40,057 nt of DNA from an uncultured Lachnospiraceae bacterium (GCA_902797675.1 CADBTR010000145.1:1-40057); one strand, 5' to 3'. Positions 29,984 through 39,818 are shown, counted from the first letter of the stretch. The notes: generated by a model not told the origin, from the sequence alone. Program-made: numbers and translations.

Positions 29984-30802
29984 ATGGTAGTACAACACAA
30001 TTTAACGGCGATGAACGCCAACAGACAGTTAGGTATCACAACAGGTAATCAGGCTAAGGCGACAGAGAAGTTATCTTCCGGCTTTAGAATCAACCGCGCA
30101 GGCGATGATGCTGCAGGCTTGACGATTTCTGAAAAAATGCGTAGCCAGATCAAGGGTCTGAATAAGGCTTCGACCAATGCCGAGGATGGAATTTCTGCAA
30201 TTCAGACAGCTGAGGGCGCTTTGAATGAAGCTCATTCTATTTTACAGAGAATGAATGAGCTTGCAACACAGGCAGCGAATGATACAAATACATCAGCTGA
30301 TCGTAATGCAATTCAGAAAGAACTTACAGCATTGACTGAGGAGATTGACAGAATCAAGGATACGACACAGTTCAACACTATGAATTTGCTGAATGGTTCG
30401 TTTACAAGTAAGAGCCTTCAAGTAGGAGCGTTATCTGGTCAAACAATCTCTGTTACCATTGGATCGATGGGAGCAGCAGCATTAGGAATTACAACTGGGG
30501 CTATCGGTGTTAGCACCAATAGTGCCGCTGGCGCTTCAATGACAAAAATTCAGCAGGCAATCTCAAAAGTATCTGAACAGAGATCTGCATTAGGTGCACT
30601 TCAGAACAGACTTGAGCATACCATTGCCAATCTGGATACCACAGCGGAGAATACATCGGCTGCAGAATCCAGACTCCGTGATACTGACATGGCAGATACG
30701 ATGGTTGAGTACAGCAAGAATAATATTCTTGCACAGGCAGGTCAGTCTATGCTTGCACAGGCTAATCAGTCAACTCAAGGTGTATTGTCTCTGTTAGGCT
30801 AA
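29984..30802 (+). CDS. hag: Flagellin (filament subunit)
   Basis: A 272-residue flagellin of the short type, essentially the D0/D1 core with little exposed domain. N-terminal signature VVQHNLTAMNANRQLGIT, then SSGFRINRAGDDAAGL and EGALNEAHSILQRMNELATQAAN; C-terminal AAESRLRDTDMADTMVEYSKNNILAQAGQSMLAQANQ and final GVLSLLG, which FliS binds. The hinge region (about residues 150-190) is rich in Ser/Thr and could be glycosylated by the downstream genes. AAGGAGGAATGAATT precedes the ATG. Regulation by sigma-28 and CsrA is indicated by the leader. Confidence 0.98.
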   Translation: MVVQHNLTAMNANRQLGITTGNQAKATEKLSSGFRINRAGDDAAGLTISEKMRSQIKGLNKASTNAEDGISAIQTAEGALNEAHSILQRMNELATQAANDTNTSADRNAIQKELTALTEEIDRIKDTTQFNTMNLLNGSFTSKSLQVGALSGQTISVTIGSMGAAALGITTGAIGVSTNSAAGASMTKIQQAISKVSEQRSALGALQNRLEHTIANLDTTAENTSAAESRLRDTDMADTMVEYSKNNILAQAGQSMLAQANQSTQGVLSLLG

Positions 30803-30824
30803 TCGCTTAGTTAGGACTATCATG

Positions 30825-30860
30825 AATAAGCTACTCTGTATAGAGTAGCTTATTTTGTTT
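30825..30860 (+). terminator. Terminator after flagellin
   Basis: 12-bp perfect stem AATAAGCTACTC (30825-30836) / GAGTAGCTTATT (30843-30854), 6-base loop, then TTTTGTTT overlapping the stem end. It may allow some read-through into the glycosylation genes. Confidence 0.88.
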
Positions 30861-30874
30861 AGAAAGGAAATATT

Positions 30875-31189
30875 ATGGATATTAACAAACTGATTGGGCA
30901 GATCGATGAATTGACGGACAAAATGATTCAATCCCATGAGGCAATATACAGGGAAGTATCTTTACACCTCATTGAAATTAAAGATATATATTCAGAATAC
31001 ATTACAATAATTCCCCGATTAAGAGAGATAGGATTGGATATTTATGAATCAGAGCTGCTAAGACAGCTTCAGGAGCTTGTGGAGACAATCGAGAGTAAAG
31101 ATATTATAGGACTTTATGATTGTCTGGCATATGAGGTGCGAGTTACCTTATGTGATTACAGAAGGATTACAGAGATTATGGGGAGATGA
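30875..31189 (+). CDS. Small helical protein upstream of maf, unknown
   Basis: A 104-residue acidic, mostly helical protein (IDELTDKMIQSHEAIYREVS ... LRQLQELVETIES) that I do not recognise. AGAAAGGAAATATT precedes the ATG, and the Maf gene begins 4 bases after its stop, so the two are translated together. No membrane segment, signal or Cys-rich site. Its place between flagellin and Maf suggests a helper of flagellin or of the glycosyltransferase, such as a small chaperone; this is a guess from location. Confidence 0.65.
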   Translation: MDINKLIGQIDELTDKMIQSHEAIYREVSLHLIEIKDIYSEYITIIPRLREIGLDIYESELLRQLQELVETIESKDIIGLYDCLAYEVRVTLCDYRRITEIMGR

Positions 31190-31193
31190 GATT

Positions 31194-32996
31194 ATGAGTC
31201 AATTAACATCACAGGATACTGAAAGAACAGTTGTATGCAGCGTGAATTCTGAGCAGGAACAGATCATCGGCGTAACATACCAGCATCATACATATTATTT
31301 TAACAGCAGGTATAATGATGAGGGAGTAATGGAACAGTGGCTTGCGCAGTCCGACATGAAGAATTATGCTTCGGTGGCTTTTGTTATCGGAATGGGGAAT
31401 GGTTCTTACTTAAGACGGTTGAGACAGGAAAATTCTGATATGATGATTGTGTGTTTTGAACCGCTGGAAGAAATAGTGAGAATAAACAGGAAAAATCCCT
31501 TAAACAAGAACTTGTTTAAGAAGGGTAAAACGATCATTATATCAGGCAAGGATGCGTATAAGTTGTTGTATCAAGTAACAGATGCAACAGTATCATTTAG
31601 CAATTATTTGTATGTTAAGCTCTTTATTGTGCCAAATTATGATGTTGTTTTTTATGATGATGTAAAAAAAGTTATTGATATGTATAGAGAAAAGATCACA
31701 AGAATGGTGTTAACTAGGAATACTAATATTTTGTTTGAACAGGATGCCAACGAAAATGTAACAGACAACATGTTGGATTATGTTGAGCAGTATTCCTTAA
31801 GTGACCTGATTGATGTGTTTCAGAATGTGGATAAAGAAATGGTGCCGGCAATTATAGTCTCTGCCGGACCGTCGTTGGATAAAAATATCGAAGAATTGGC
31901 GAATGCAAAAAATAAAGCTTTTATTATTGCTGTCGATACAGCACTGAATGCCTTGCATGAGAAAGGAATTGTACCGGATATTGCTGTAACTATTGATCCT
32001 TATAAGCCTTTGGAATTATTTCCGGGTGGTGAAAGTAATGAAATACCTTTTGTTATGTCTATTGAATCAAATAAGGAAATAAAGAAACATCATAGGGGGA
32101 TTCGGATTTATGAGGATGAGGCAAGTGCTTATGTTCATCGGTATAATGTGAAGTATAACAAGCGGGTTGTTAAACTTGGAACAGGAGGTTCAGTGGCGAA
32201 TACCGCATATTCTCTTGCATATATAGTAGGGTTTAAAACGATCATCTTTGTGGGACAGGATTTGGCATACCCTAATGGGAAGGAGCATACAGAGGCTGCA
32301 TATCATGATGATGAAAAAAATACGTTGCCGATAGAGGATTCCAAACGTTATTTTGAAGTCGAGGGTATTGATGGTGAGATGGTTAAAACAGAGCAAAACA
32401 TGGATGCTTACCGCAAGTGGTTTGAGCAAGCTGCTCAGCTTATTGATGAGGTACACTTTATTGACGCAACGGAAGGAGGAGCCAAAATCCATGGATTTCA
32501 GATCATGACATTGAAAGATGCGATCGGAGAAAAATGTGATGAAAAGACAGATATTGATTTTTCAGAGCTGATCAGAGGTATGAAACCGAGATTTACAGAG
32601 GATGAAAAAACCGAAATTTATCAGGACTTGTTAAATTTCAACAAATTTAGTGAAAAGATGGAGAAGAGAATCCACGTTTTAATGGATTTATATCGTTCCA
32701 TTGGGAATATGAGTAAGGAAGAGATTTTAAAAAATACAAGGTTAATTAAGAGAATAACGGCATACAATAATTGGGCGGTCAGGTCGAAAGATATGGCGTT
32801 CCTTACCAGATATGCGACTTATGCCAATTATCGGGTATTGGATGAGGCTTTTGAGAAGAGAGAAAAATACGAGGACGAGATAGAATTGATCGCTAATAAT
32901 GGAATAAAACTTGGAGAGGCGTTGCTTGAGGGACTTCGTCAGATGGAGAAGGATTTTCAGAAGGTAATATTAGAAACAGAAAAGAAAGTTTCTTAA
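31194..32996 (+). CDS. maf: Motility-associated Maf glycosyltransferase (DUF115 type)
   Basis: A 600-residue cytoplasmic protein of the motility accessory factor family, which transfers nonulosonic acids (pseudaminic or legionaminic) onto Ser/Thr of flagellin. The MptE-like core is plain: IIVSAGPSLDKN (220-231), IAVDTALNALHEKGIVPDIAVTIDP (245-269 region), LGTGGSVANTAYSLA and FVGQDLAYPNGKEHTE. The N-terminal region and the helical C-terminus match the full-length family. ATG at 31194 has GGGGAG 8 bases upstream; the longer frame from 31116 overlaps the previous gene. The downstream legionaminic genes suggest CMP-Leg as donor. Confidence 0.93.
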   Translation: MSQLTSQDTERTVVCSVNSEQEQIIGVTYQHHTYYFNSRYNDEGVMEQWLAQSDMKNYASVAFVIGMGNGSYLRRLRQENSDMMIVCFEPLEEIVRINRKNPLNKNLFKKGKTIIISGKDAYKLLYQVTDATVSFSNYLYVKLFIVPNYDVVFYDDVKKVIDMYREKITRMVLTRNTNILFEQDANENVTDNMLDYVEQYSLSDLIDVFQNVDKEMVPAIIVSAGPSLDKNIEELANAKNKAFIIAVDTALNALHEKGIVPDIAVTIDPYKPLELFPGGESNEIPFVMSIESNKEIKKHHRGIRIYEDEASAYVHRYNVKYNKRVVKLGTGGSVANTAYSLAYIVGFKTIIFVGQDLAYPNGKEHTEAAYHDDEKNTLPIEDSKRYFEVEGIDGEMVKTEQNMDAYRKWFEQAAQLIDEVHFIDATEGGAKIHGFQIMTLKDAIGEKCDEKTDIDFSELIRGMKPRFTEDEKTEIYQDLLNFNKFSEKMEKRIHVLMDLYRSIGNMSKEEILKNTRLIKRITAYNNWAVRSKDMAFLTRYATYANYRVLDEAFEKREKYEDEIELIANNGIKLGEALLEGLRQMEKDFQKVILETEKKVS

Positions 32997-33056
32997 ATAG
33001 AGTCAGAAAGATGTGATCAGACGAATATTGTTTTGCGTGATGTGGGAGGTATGAGA

Positions 33057-35594
33057 ATGAACGAAATACAGATGTGTGTGTCGGAAATTGCAAGTGCATT
33101 AAATAACAGAAGAATCATTTATGGACAGGTAGAAAAACATGCAAATAATCTTATAGAATTATTGAGATATGTCGATGATAGAGAGAAAACCAGTATTGTT
33201 CAACTTTTATATCAATTGGCAGATTGTTTTTGGGGTTGGCATGCTAAACTATATTTAGCATCACTTATGATCGATCCGGTGTTTGCTTTTGACGACAGGA
33301 GCAGGGCGCTGGATTATATTCTGTCTGTTGCATTAAGGTCAGAATTCATGTCAGATGAGGAAACTTTGTGGATCTATCAGTATATTTCATCCAGACTTTT
33401 TCTTGATTTCAATTTGCAGTTGTCGTGTCCTGAAGATAAATGGAAATTATGGGACAAGATTGTTGCACGATTTTCGGATAGCCTTTCTCTCACAGAGAGA
33501 TTTATGCCGATTCCGTATGAAGAAAGAAATCCGGATTTTTATCTTGTGATCATCGGTCAGGTTTTATCAGATCTTCACGGACCGACGAAAAGCGCATTGG
33601 ATCGGTGTAAGGTTCTCATGGATAGCGGTAAAAGCGTACTGCTGATAAATACGGCGGAAGTTATGACGGAAACTGGACGGTGTATCATGCACGATACGCG
33701 CGTGGGCAATTATGTTGAAAATTTTTTGACTATGAAGACATATAGGTGGAAAGGCGTTGATATTCCGTTCTATCAGTGTGAAAAAGGTATGCCCCGGAAA
33801 GATAAAATGCTGGAATTGTTGGAGGTTATTTACGAATATAAACCGATCCGGGTAATTGATATTAGCGGAACTACTATTTTAGGAAATCTGGTCGACTATT
33901 TTATCCCTACACTGGCTGTTACATTGGGACCGTCGGATCTGATCGTGACAAGAGAAACATGGCAAACGATAGGAAGAGAACTCAATGAGAAGGACAGATT
34001 GATATTAGAACAGGCGGGATATCCGGAGACGAATGTCATACAGATGATTATGACATTTGATGAAAAAGAACAGACACATTTCTACACAAGAAAAGACTCT
34101 GGTTTGGATGAATCTTCCTTTCAGGTTGTGATCGTCGGGGGCAGATTAGATGACGAAGTGACGGATGAATTTTTTGATATGGTGGAGACGTTAACAGATC
34201 TGCCGATCCATTTTAATTTTTGCGGCGAATTTTCAAAGTATAAAGAGTATGTAGAGGCAAGACCGGAACTGAAGCAGGTGACAGGTTATATAGGGTACCA
34301 AAAGGATATCATGGCTGTGTATGATCTGATGGATCTGTATATCAATCCAATCCGCGCAGGGGGAGGCACCAGCGCTCAGGAAGCCATGTTGAAAGGGATT
34401 CCGGTCATTACGACAAGATACGGGGATGTATATGTGAATGTTAGAGATTCATTTGCAGTTTCCGATTATAAAGAGATGGCGAACTGTATCAGAAGATATA
34501 TGTCTGATCGGGAATTTTATGAAAGCCAATCTAAAGCTGCAAGAGAATTGGGGTTAAAAGAAAAAGATACGGCGGGAGAGTTTCGACGGATTCTCGGCTT
34601 ATGCGAAGAAAATGAAAACACACACAATGCGCCTGCGATTTTAAGAGAAAAGTATTTTGATCATCCATCAAAGCGGTTTGCTGATTTTTGCGCATTGCAT
34701 GATTTGATTGAATTCAATTCACCGGAAACAATATATGATGCTTCGGTGGCTGAATTCATGGCACTGCCAGATAATGTGAAAGAGGAATACTGTACTCTGC
34801 CGAGGCGATATGGCTTTTTAACGGGCAGGATCGATCATAGAGAAAATGATTATTCATTGATCCGGATATACGCCGATATGATAAAAGAACATGCGGATGA
34901 TTTTTCAGATCTGTACTGGCTGTGGGCTGATGAAAGATCAAGAAATATTTATATGGCAATTGTGAAATATTGGTTTCATTATGATCTGAGTGAGTTATAC
35001 AGTCAGTTGGAATATTCATTTACTTCGTATTTTGACCGGGATCTGTATACTTGTACGAGTGAATCGGTGATTGTCGATGTGGGGGCATTTGTCGGAGATA
35101 CAGTTCATGATCTGATTCATACATATGGAGATAATTATAAGAGAATATACTGTTTTGAACCGTCTGAGAGTTCTTTTGAACAATTAAATAATAATACAAG
35201 TAAGTATCATGACATCAGACTGATAAAAAAAGCCGTTGGCAATATAAATGGAGTGATCGGGTTTCACGATGATGGAAGTGCCGGAAGTTCAATCGCTGAT
35301 GATAATGAAACCACACGAAAGGTAGAAGTGACAACTCTGGACACAGAGATCGAGGAACCGATTGATGTGATAAAAATGGATATTGGAGGGGAAGAAATGC
35401 ATGCATTGGAGGGAGCGCGCAGACATATTCAAAATGAAAAGCCTGTCCTGATGATCTGTGCATACCATCGTCCGGCAGATTTGTTTGATATTGTAACCTT
35501 GATCCGGTACATGCGGGAGGATTATCAGTTTTATCTGAGATTTAACGGACACGGATGTTTGTGGCCGTGTGATTATGTAATTATTGCAGTATGA
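33057..35594 (+). CDS. Glycosyltransferase fused to FkbM-family methyltransferase
   Basis: An 845-residue two-enzyme protein. The first half has a GT-B glycosyltransferase domain: after an N-terminal region, VVIVGGRLDDEV (near residue 357), a donor-binding segment with GYIGYQKDIMAVYDLMDLYINP and GGGTSAQEAMLKGIPVITT (about 433-452). A helical linker follows, and residues about 670-845 form an FkbM-type SAM-dependent methyltransferase with VDVGAFVGDT (SAM loop), YCFEPSESS and IKMDIGGEEMHALEGA. The ATG at 33057 is 7 bases after GGGAGG; TTG 33033 and ATG 33051 are poorly placed. Probable job: adding a sugar to the flagellin glycan and capping it by O-methylation. The target is inferred from location. 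Confidence 0.85.
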   Translation: MNEIQMCVSEIASALNNRRIIYGQVEKHANNLIELLRYVDDREKTSIVQLLYQLADCFWGWHAKLYLASLMIDPVFAFDDRSRALDYILSVALRSEFMSDEETLWIYQYISSRLFLDFNLQLSCPEDKWKLWDKIVARFSDSLSLTERFMPIPYEERNPDFYLVIIGQVLSDLHGPTKSALDRCKVLMDSGKSVLLINTAEVMTETGRCIMHDTRVGNYVENFLTMKTYRWKGVDIPFYQCEKGMPRKDKMLELLEVIYEYKPIRVIDISGTTILGNLVDYFIPTLAVTLGPSDLIVTRETWQTIGRELNEKDRLILEQAGYPETNVIQMIMTFDEKEQTHFYTRKDSGLDESSFQVVIVGGRLDDEVTDEFFDMVETLTDLPIHFNFCGEFSKYKEYVEARPELKQVTGYIGYQKDIMAVYDLMDLYINPIRAGGGTSAQEAMLKGIPVITTRYGDVYVNVRDSFAVSDYKEMANCIRRYMSDREFYESQSKAARELGLKEKDTAGEFRRILGLCEENENTHNAPAILREKYFDHPSKRFADFCALHDLIEFNSPETIYDASVAEFMALPDNVKEEYCTLPRRYGFLTGRIDHRENDYSLIRIYADMIKEHADDFSDLYWLWADERSRNIYMAIVKYWFHYDLSELYSQLEYSFTSYFDRDLYTCTSESVIVDVGAFVGDTVHDLIHTYGDNYKRIYCFEPSESSFEQLNNNTSKYHDIRLIKKAVGNINGVIGFHDDGSAGSSIADDNETTRKVEVTTLDTEIEEPIDVIKMDIGGEEMHALEGARRHIQNEKPVLMICAYHRPADLFDIVTLIRYMREDYQFYLRFNGHGCLWPCDYVIIAV

Positions 35595-35604
35595 AAGGAT
35601 TATC

Positions 35605-36813
35605 ATGTTTTATCTGGAAAAATTTATATCCCAATATGTAATAAAAAGATCAGAAAGTATGTTCTCTTCTGATCTGACAAAAAATAAGAACCGTCTTTCG
35701 GATAAAATATGCGGGAAAACCGTATTAGTCATCGGAGGAGCCGGTTCCATCGGTTCTTCTTTTATTCGTGCCCTGCTTCCGTTTCGTCCGGCATCCCTTG
35801 TCGTCGTGGACATCAATGAGAATGCGCTGGCGGAATTGACCAGAGATCTGCGTTCGACAAGAGACATGTATGTACCGGAAGATTATATTACTTATCCTAT
35901 GGATTTTGCGTCACCGGTTTTTGAGAAAATGTTCCGGAATCGGGGAGGATTTGATATTGTGGCGAATTTTTCCGCCCATAAGCATGTGCGTTCCGAGAAG
36001 GATATTTATTCTATAGAAGCGCTGTTGCAGAATAATGTTTTGCATGCAAAGGGTTTATTGGATCTGTTGGCGGAATTTTCGCCGGAAACTTATTTTTGCG
36101 TGTCTACAGATAAGGCGGCGAATCCGGTCAACATCATGGGGGCATCCAAGCGGGTTATGGAAGATTTGATTTTCAGTTATTCGGACAGATTTCCGGTCAA
36201 GACTGCCAGATTCGCCAATGTAGCTTTTTCCAACGGTTCCTTGCCGGCGGGATTTCTTGCAAGAATGTCCAAGCTGCAGCCTTTGTCTGCGCCGTCCGAT
36301 GTCAGGAGATATTTTGTATCGCCGGAGGAATCGGGACAGATCTGTTTGCTGGCGGCAATACTTGGGAATAATCGGGAGATTTTCTTTCCAAAGCTGGATG
36401 AGGCGCAGATGATGACTTTTGACCGGATTGCGAGAGATCTGCTGCACGAACACGGCTATGAAGCGCTGGAGTGTGAGAGCGATGAGGAAGCAGTGGAAAA
36501 GGCGGAATTGTTAAAGCAGGGATCGATGCAATATCCGGTGTATTTTTCAAAGTCCGATACTTCGGGAGAAAAAACCTATGAAGAATTTTATACCCGGGAC
36601 GAGCAGGTTGATCTGATCCGAATGAACGCCCTTGGCGTGATTACAGGGAAGAAGATGCCGGATAAAGAAAAACTGGAACAATTACATCGGCAGTTGACGG
36701 AACTTTTCTCCGTCAAATCTGCCTGCAAAGAAGAAGTGGTGTGGATATTAAAAGCCTATTTGCCGAATTTTGAACATATAGAAAAAGGAAAGTCTTTAGA
36801 CAGCAAGATGTAG
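35605..36813 (+). CDS. legB: Nucleotide-sugar 4,6-dehydratase, LegB type
   Basis: A 402-residue NAD(P)-dependent extended SDR enzyme of the FlaA1/CapD class, making the 4-keto-6-deoxy intermediate in legionaminic acid synthesis. Rossmann motif IGGAGSIGS is near residue 45, ANFSAHKHV near 120, and STDKAANPVNIMGASKR near 165, which is the STDKA...MGxxK form of this class in place of YxxxK. The C-terminal part carries an extra domain (residues about 290-400). ATG at 35605 follows AAAGGA; TTG 35584 lies inside the previous gene. Assigned LegB by the adjacent legC, ptmE and legF; PseB or CapD is the alternative. Confidence 0.85.
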   Translation: MFYLEKFISQYVIKRSESMFSSDLTKNKNRLSDKICGKTVLVIGGAGSIGSSFIRALLPFRPASLVVVDINENALAELTRDLRSTRDMYVPEDYITYPMDFASPVFEKMFRNRGGFDIVANFSAHKHVRSEKDIYSIEALLQNNVLHAKGLLDLLAEFSPETYFCVSTDKAANPVNIMGASKRVMEDLIFSYSDRFPVKTARFANVAFSNGSLPAGFLARMSKLQPLSAPSDVRRYFVSPEESGQICLLAAILGNNREIFFPKLDEAQMMTFDRIARDLLHEHGYEALECESDEEAVEKAELLKQGSMQYPVYFSKSDTSGEKTYEEFYTRDEQVDLIRMNALGVITGKKMPDKEKLEQLHRQLTELFSVKSACKEEVVWILKAYLPNFEHIEKGKSLDSKM

Positions 36814-36858
36814 CGTGAATGCAATATCATAGAAAATGATCACAAAGGAGCGAGCAGC

Positions 36859-38040
36859 ATGAGTGAACCGTTTATCCCCTTATGTGTACCGAATTTTGAG
36901 GGAAATGAGAGAAAATATGTGGACGACGCGCTGGATCAGGGGTGGGTGTCCACCGGAGGCGCGTATATTACGAGATTAGAAAAAGATATGGCGGATTTTT
37001 TGAAGGTATCGAATGTCGCTGCCTGCCAGAGCGGAACAAGCGCGCTGCACTTAAGTCTTATTGAGGCGGGAGTGATGCCGCAAGATGTGGTGCTGGTACC
37101 GCCAGTTACATTTATCGCGGCAGTAAATCCCGTTAAATATCAATTCGCAAGACCGGTATTTATCGATTGTGACGACAGTTTTTGCATGGATCCAAAGAAG
37201 CTGTTACGCTTTTGTCAGGAAGAATGCAGCTTTGAAGACGGAGTGTTAACATATCAGGGCGCAAAGGTAAAAGCGATCGTAATCGTACATATTTTCGGAA
37301 ATATGGCAGATATGGAAGCGATCATGGACATTGCCGGGACTTATCATCTGAAAGTTATAGAAGATGCGACGGAGGCTCTGGGGACAAGATATACAGAGGG
37401 CAGATACCGGGGAAAATATGCGGGAACCATCGGGGATTTCGGCGCCTATTCCTTTAATGGCAATAAGATCATTACCACAGGCGGCGGAGGCGCGGTGACG
37501 GCGAATCGGAAAGAAACAGTTGATCATATACGGTATCTTTCGACTCAGGCAAAAGACGATACGCATTATTATATTCATTATGAAGTGGGATATAATTATC
37601 GGATGACAAACCTGCAGGCAGCCTTAGGTGTTGCCCAGATGGAAGAGTTACCGGAATTTATCCGGCGAAAACATAAGAATTATATACGCTATGCGGAGCA
37701 GTTTGCAGATTTTCCTTATGCAGAACTTATGCCGTTCCGCAAGGGAACAGAATCGAATCATTGGTTTTACTGCTTAAAAATAGATCGGGACAAGATACAG
37801 GAAAGTATGCGGATCATCATTACTTTGTTGGAAAAACGGGGAATCGGAACAAGAGCAATTTGGGGTTTGATCAATGAACAAAAACCATATCAGAAAGAAA
37901 CAGTATATGAATTGGAGAAGGCACCGTATTACGCGGCGCGCATTTTAAATATTCCGGCCAGTACCAATCTGACGGAGCAGGAGATCGACAGAGTGGCGAA
38001 AACCATACGGGAGGTATTGACTGATTTGGCGGAAAAATAA
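36859..38040 (+). CDS. legC: LegC-family PLP aminotransferase
   Basis: A 393-residue DegT/DnrJ/EryC1-type sugar aminotransferase that puts an amino group at C4 of the keto sugar made by LegB. Markers: QSGTSALHLSL (PLP phosphate site), VPPVTFIA, IEDATEALGTRYTE (stacking and Asp), and SFNGNKIITTGGGG with the PLP Lys at about residue 201. The GxPxFxGNExKYVxDxLxxGWVSTxG-like start, here with V-P-N-F-E-G-N-E and DQGWVSTGG, is typical of LegC. AAAGGAGCGAG precedes the ATG. Spacing to the neighbours (45 and 32 bases) fits one operon. Confidence 0.92.
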   Translation: MSEPFIPLCVPNFEGNERKYVDDALDQGWVSTGGAYITRLEKDMADFLKVSNVAACQSGTSALHLSLIEAGVMPQDVVLVPPVTFIAAVNPVKYQFARPVFIDCDDSFCMDPKKLLRFCQEECSFEDGVLTYQGAKVKAIVIVHIFGNMADMEAIMDIAGTYHLKVIEDATEALGTRYTEGRYRGKYAGTIGDFGAYSFNGNKIITTGGGGAVTANRKETVDHIRYLSTQAKDDTHYYIHYEVGYNYRMTNLQAALGVAQMEELPEFIRRKHKNYIRYAEQFADFPYAELMPFRKGTESNHWFYCLKIDRDKIQESMRIIITLLEKRGIGTRAIWGLINEQKPYQKETVYELEKAPYYAARILNIPASTNLTEQEIDRVAKTIREVLTDLAEK

Positions 38041-38072
38041 AGGACAGGTTACGAAAGGAGCGGCAGAGGGCG

Positions 38073-39122
38073 ATGGATTATCGGGACATCTTGATCGAAG
38101 AGTCTACCACGGTGTTGGAAGCACTTCGGATATTGGATAAAACAGCAAAGGGAGTATTATTTCTGATTCGGGGAAAAGTTCTGGTGGGAGCGTTGTCTGA
38201 CGGAGACATCAGACGCTGGCTGTTAAAGCAGGGAGAGCTTAGCAGTCCGGTATCTGAACTTGCGAATTATCATCCGATCTCCATCGACGAAACGGATCAT
38301 GGAAATATCCGGGAATATATGATGGAACGGCGTGTACAGGCACTTCCGGTTTTAAATAATAAGAGGGAAGTGGTGAACATTCTTTTCTTATATCAGGATG
38401 ACAGACCGCAAAATCACTCTTTGAGAGAGATACCGGTAGCAATTATGGCAGGCGGAAAAGGTACCAGACTTTATCCTTATACGAAGATTTTGCCGAAACC
38501 TTTGATCCCTATTGGTGATATTCCCATCAGTGAGCATATCGTTAACGGATTTCGCCAATACGGCTGCAATGATTTCTGGTTTATTGTCAATTATAAGAAA
38601 AATATGATCAAGGCGTATTTCAATGAAGTTGAGAAAGATTATAAGATCCAATATGTGGATGAGGATAAACCACTTGGAACCGGCGGAGGCGTCAGTTTGT
38701 TAAAGGATAAGATCACGACGACTTTTATTCTTACGAATTGCGATACTTTGGTAAAAGCGGATTTTTCCAAGATGCTGGAGGAACACAGAAGAAAAAGAAA
38801 CCTGGTGACCATGATCTGTTCACTGAGAAACTTTGAGGTTCCTTACGGAGTTGTGTCCATCGGAGAGAACGGGACCATTGAAAGCATGCAGGAAAAACCC
38901 AGCATGTCGTTTTTTACCAACACGGGAACTTATATTGTGGAGCCGGAAGTGATCGATATGATCAAACCCGATGAATATATTGATTTTCCTACGGTCATTC
39001 AGAAATTAAAAGAGGTCGGGAAGAATGTGGGAGTATATCCAATCAATGAAAAAGCATGGCTTGATATGGGACAGTTTGATACGATGGAAACAATGAAAGA
39101 AATGTTGAAAATTGAGGATTAA
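38073..39122 (+). CDS. ptmE: CBS-domain sugar-phosphate nucleotidyltransferase, PtmE type
   Basis: A 349-residue protein with two CBS domains at residues about 1-115 followed by a nucleotidyltransferase domain starting at VAIMAGGKGTRLYPYTKILPK. In Campylobacter jejuni PtmE has this fusion and makes GDP-glucosamine for the legionaminic acid route, so the same step (GTP plus glucosamine-1-phosphate) is likely here. Further motifs: GTGGGVSLL, TNCDTLVKADF with the metal-binding Asp, and GTYIVEPE. The ATG follows AAGGAGCGGCAGAGGG. The CBS pair may sense a nucleotide. A UDP or CDP sugar product cannot be excluded. Confidence 0.85.
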   Translation: MDYRDILIEESTTVLEALRILDKTAKGVLFLIRGKVLVGALSDGDIRRWLLKQGELSSPVSELANYHPISIDETDHGNIREYMMERRVQALPVLNNKREVVNILFLYQDDRPQNHSLREIPVAIMAGGKGTRLYPYTKILPKPLIPIGDIPISEHIVNGFRQYGCNDFWFIVNYKKNMIKAYFNEVEKDYKIQYVDEDKPLGTGGGVSLLKDKITTTFILTNCDTLVKADFSKMLEEHRRKRNLVTMICSLRNFEVPYGVVSIGENGTIESMQEKPSMSFFTNTGTYIVEPEVIDMIKPDEYIDFPTVIQKLKEVGKNVGVYPINEKAWLDMGQFDTMETMKEMLKIED

Positions 39123-39125
39123 AGG

Positions 39126-39818
39126 ATGAAGAGAATAGCGATTATACCTGTCCGCAGCGGTTCAAAAGGATTGAAAGATAAGAATATATTGCCTTTGTGC
39201 GGGAAGCCGTTGTTGTCATATACCATCAGGCAGGCTTTGGAAAGCGGAGAATTTGATAAGATTTTTGTTTCTACAGATTCGGAAAAATATGCGCGGATCG
39301 CAAGACAATATGGAGCAGAAGTGCCATTTCTCAGATCGGAAGAGAATTCTTCCGATACCGCCGGCTCATGGGATGTTGTAAGAGAAGTGATTCATATATT
39401 GGAGGAGCAGGGTGAGAGATATGATGAGATCATGCTTTTACAGGCAACATCACCGCTTCGCGCTGCGCAGGATATCAGACAGGCGATTGCCTTTATGCAT
39501 GAGAAGAACGCCAATGCAGTGCAGTCGGTTACGGAGATGGATCATTCTCCACTTTGGTCCAATACACTTCCGGATGATTTGAATATGGATTCTTTTGAAT
39601 CAAAGGAATATGGAAATCTGCCAAGGCAGCTGTTGCCGAAATATTATCGCCTGAATGGTGCTATTTATTTAATTAAAAGAGAAGAATTGGACAAGCAGAA
39701 TATGTTTTGTGATAAATGTTATGCATATATCATGCCTCAGGAACGTTCCATAGATATTGATACCGAATTTGATTTTAAAGTGGCGGAACTATATATGAAA
39801 GAAGATGAAAAACAGTGA
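39126..39818 (+). CDS. legF: CMP-nonulosonate cytidylyltransferase, LegF/NeuA type
   Basis: A 230-residue enzyme that activates legionaminic (or related) acid with CTP to the CMP-sugar used by glycosyltransferases such as Maf. The CMP-sialate synthetase motif PVRSGSKGLKDKN (residues 8-20), VSTDSEKYA, LLQATSPLR and DIDTEFDF near the end are present. The start lies 3 bases after the ptmE stop, with AAAGG just ahead and GAGG inside the ptmE end. Its stop overlaps the following GTG by 4 bases. Substrate choice (Leg, Pse or Neu) is read from the neighbouring genes. Confidence 0.92.
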   Translation: MKRIAIIPVRSGSKGLKDKNILPLCGKPLLSYTIRQALESGEFDKIFVSTDSEKYARIARQYGAEVPFLRSEENSSDTAGSWDVVREVIHILEEQGERYDEIMLLQATSPLRAAQDIRQAIAFMHEKNANAVQSVTEMDHSPLWSNTLPDDLNMDSFESKEYGNLPRQLLPKYYRLNGAIYLIKREELDKQNMFCDKCYAYIMPQERSIDIDTEFDFKVAELYMKEDEKQ

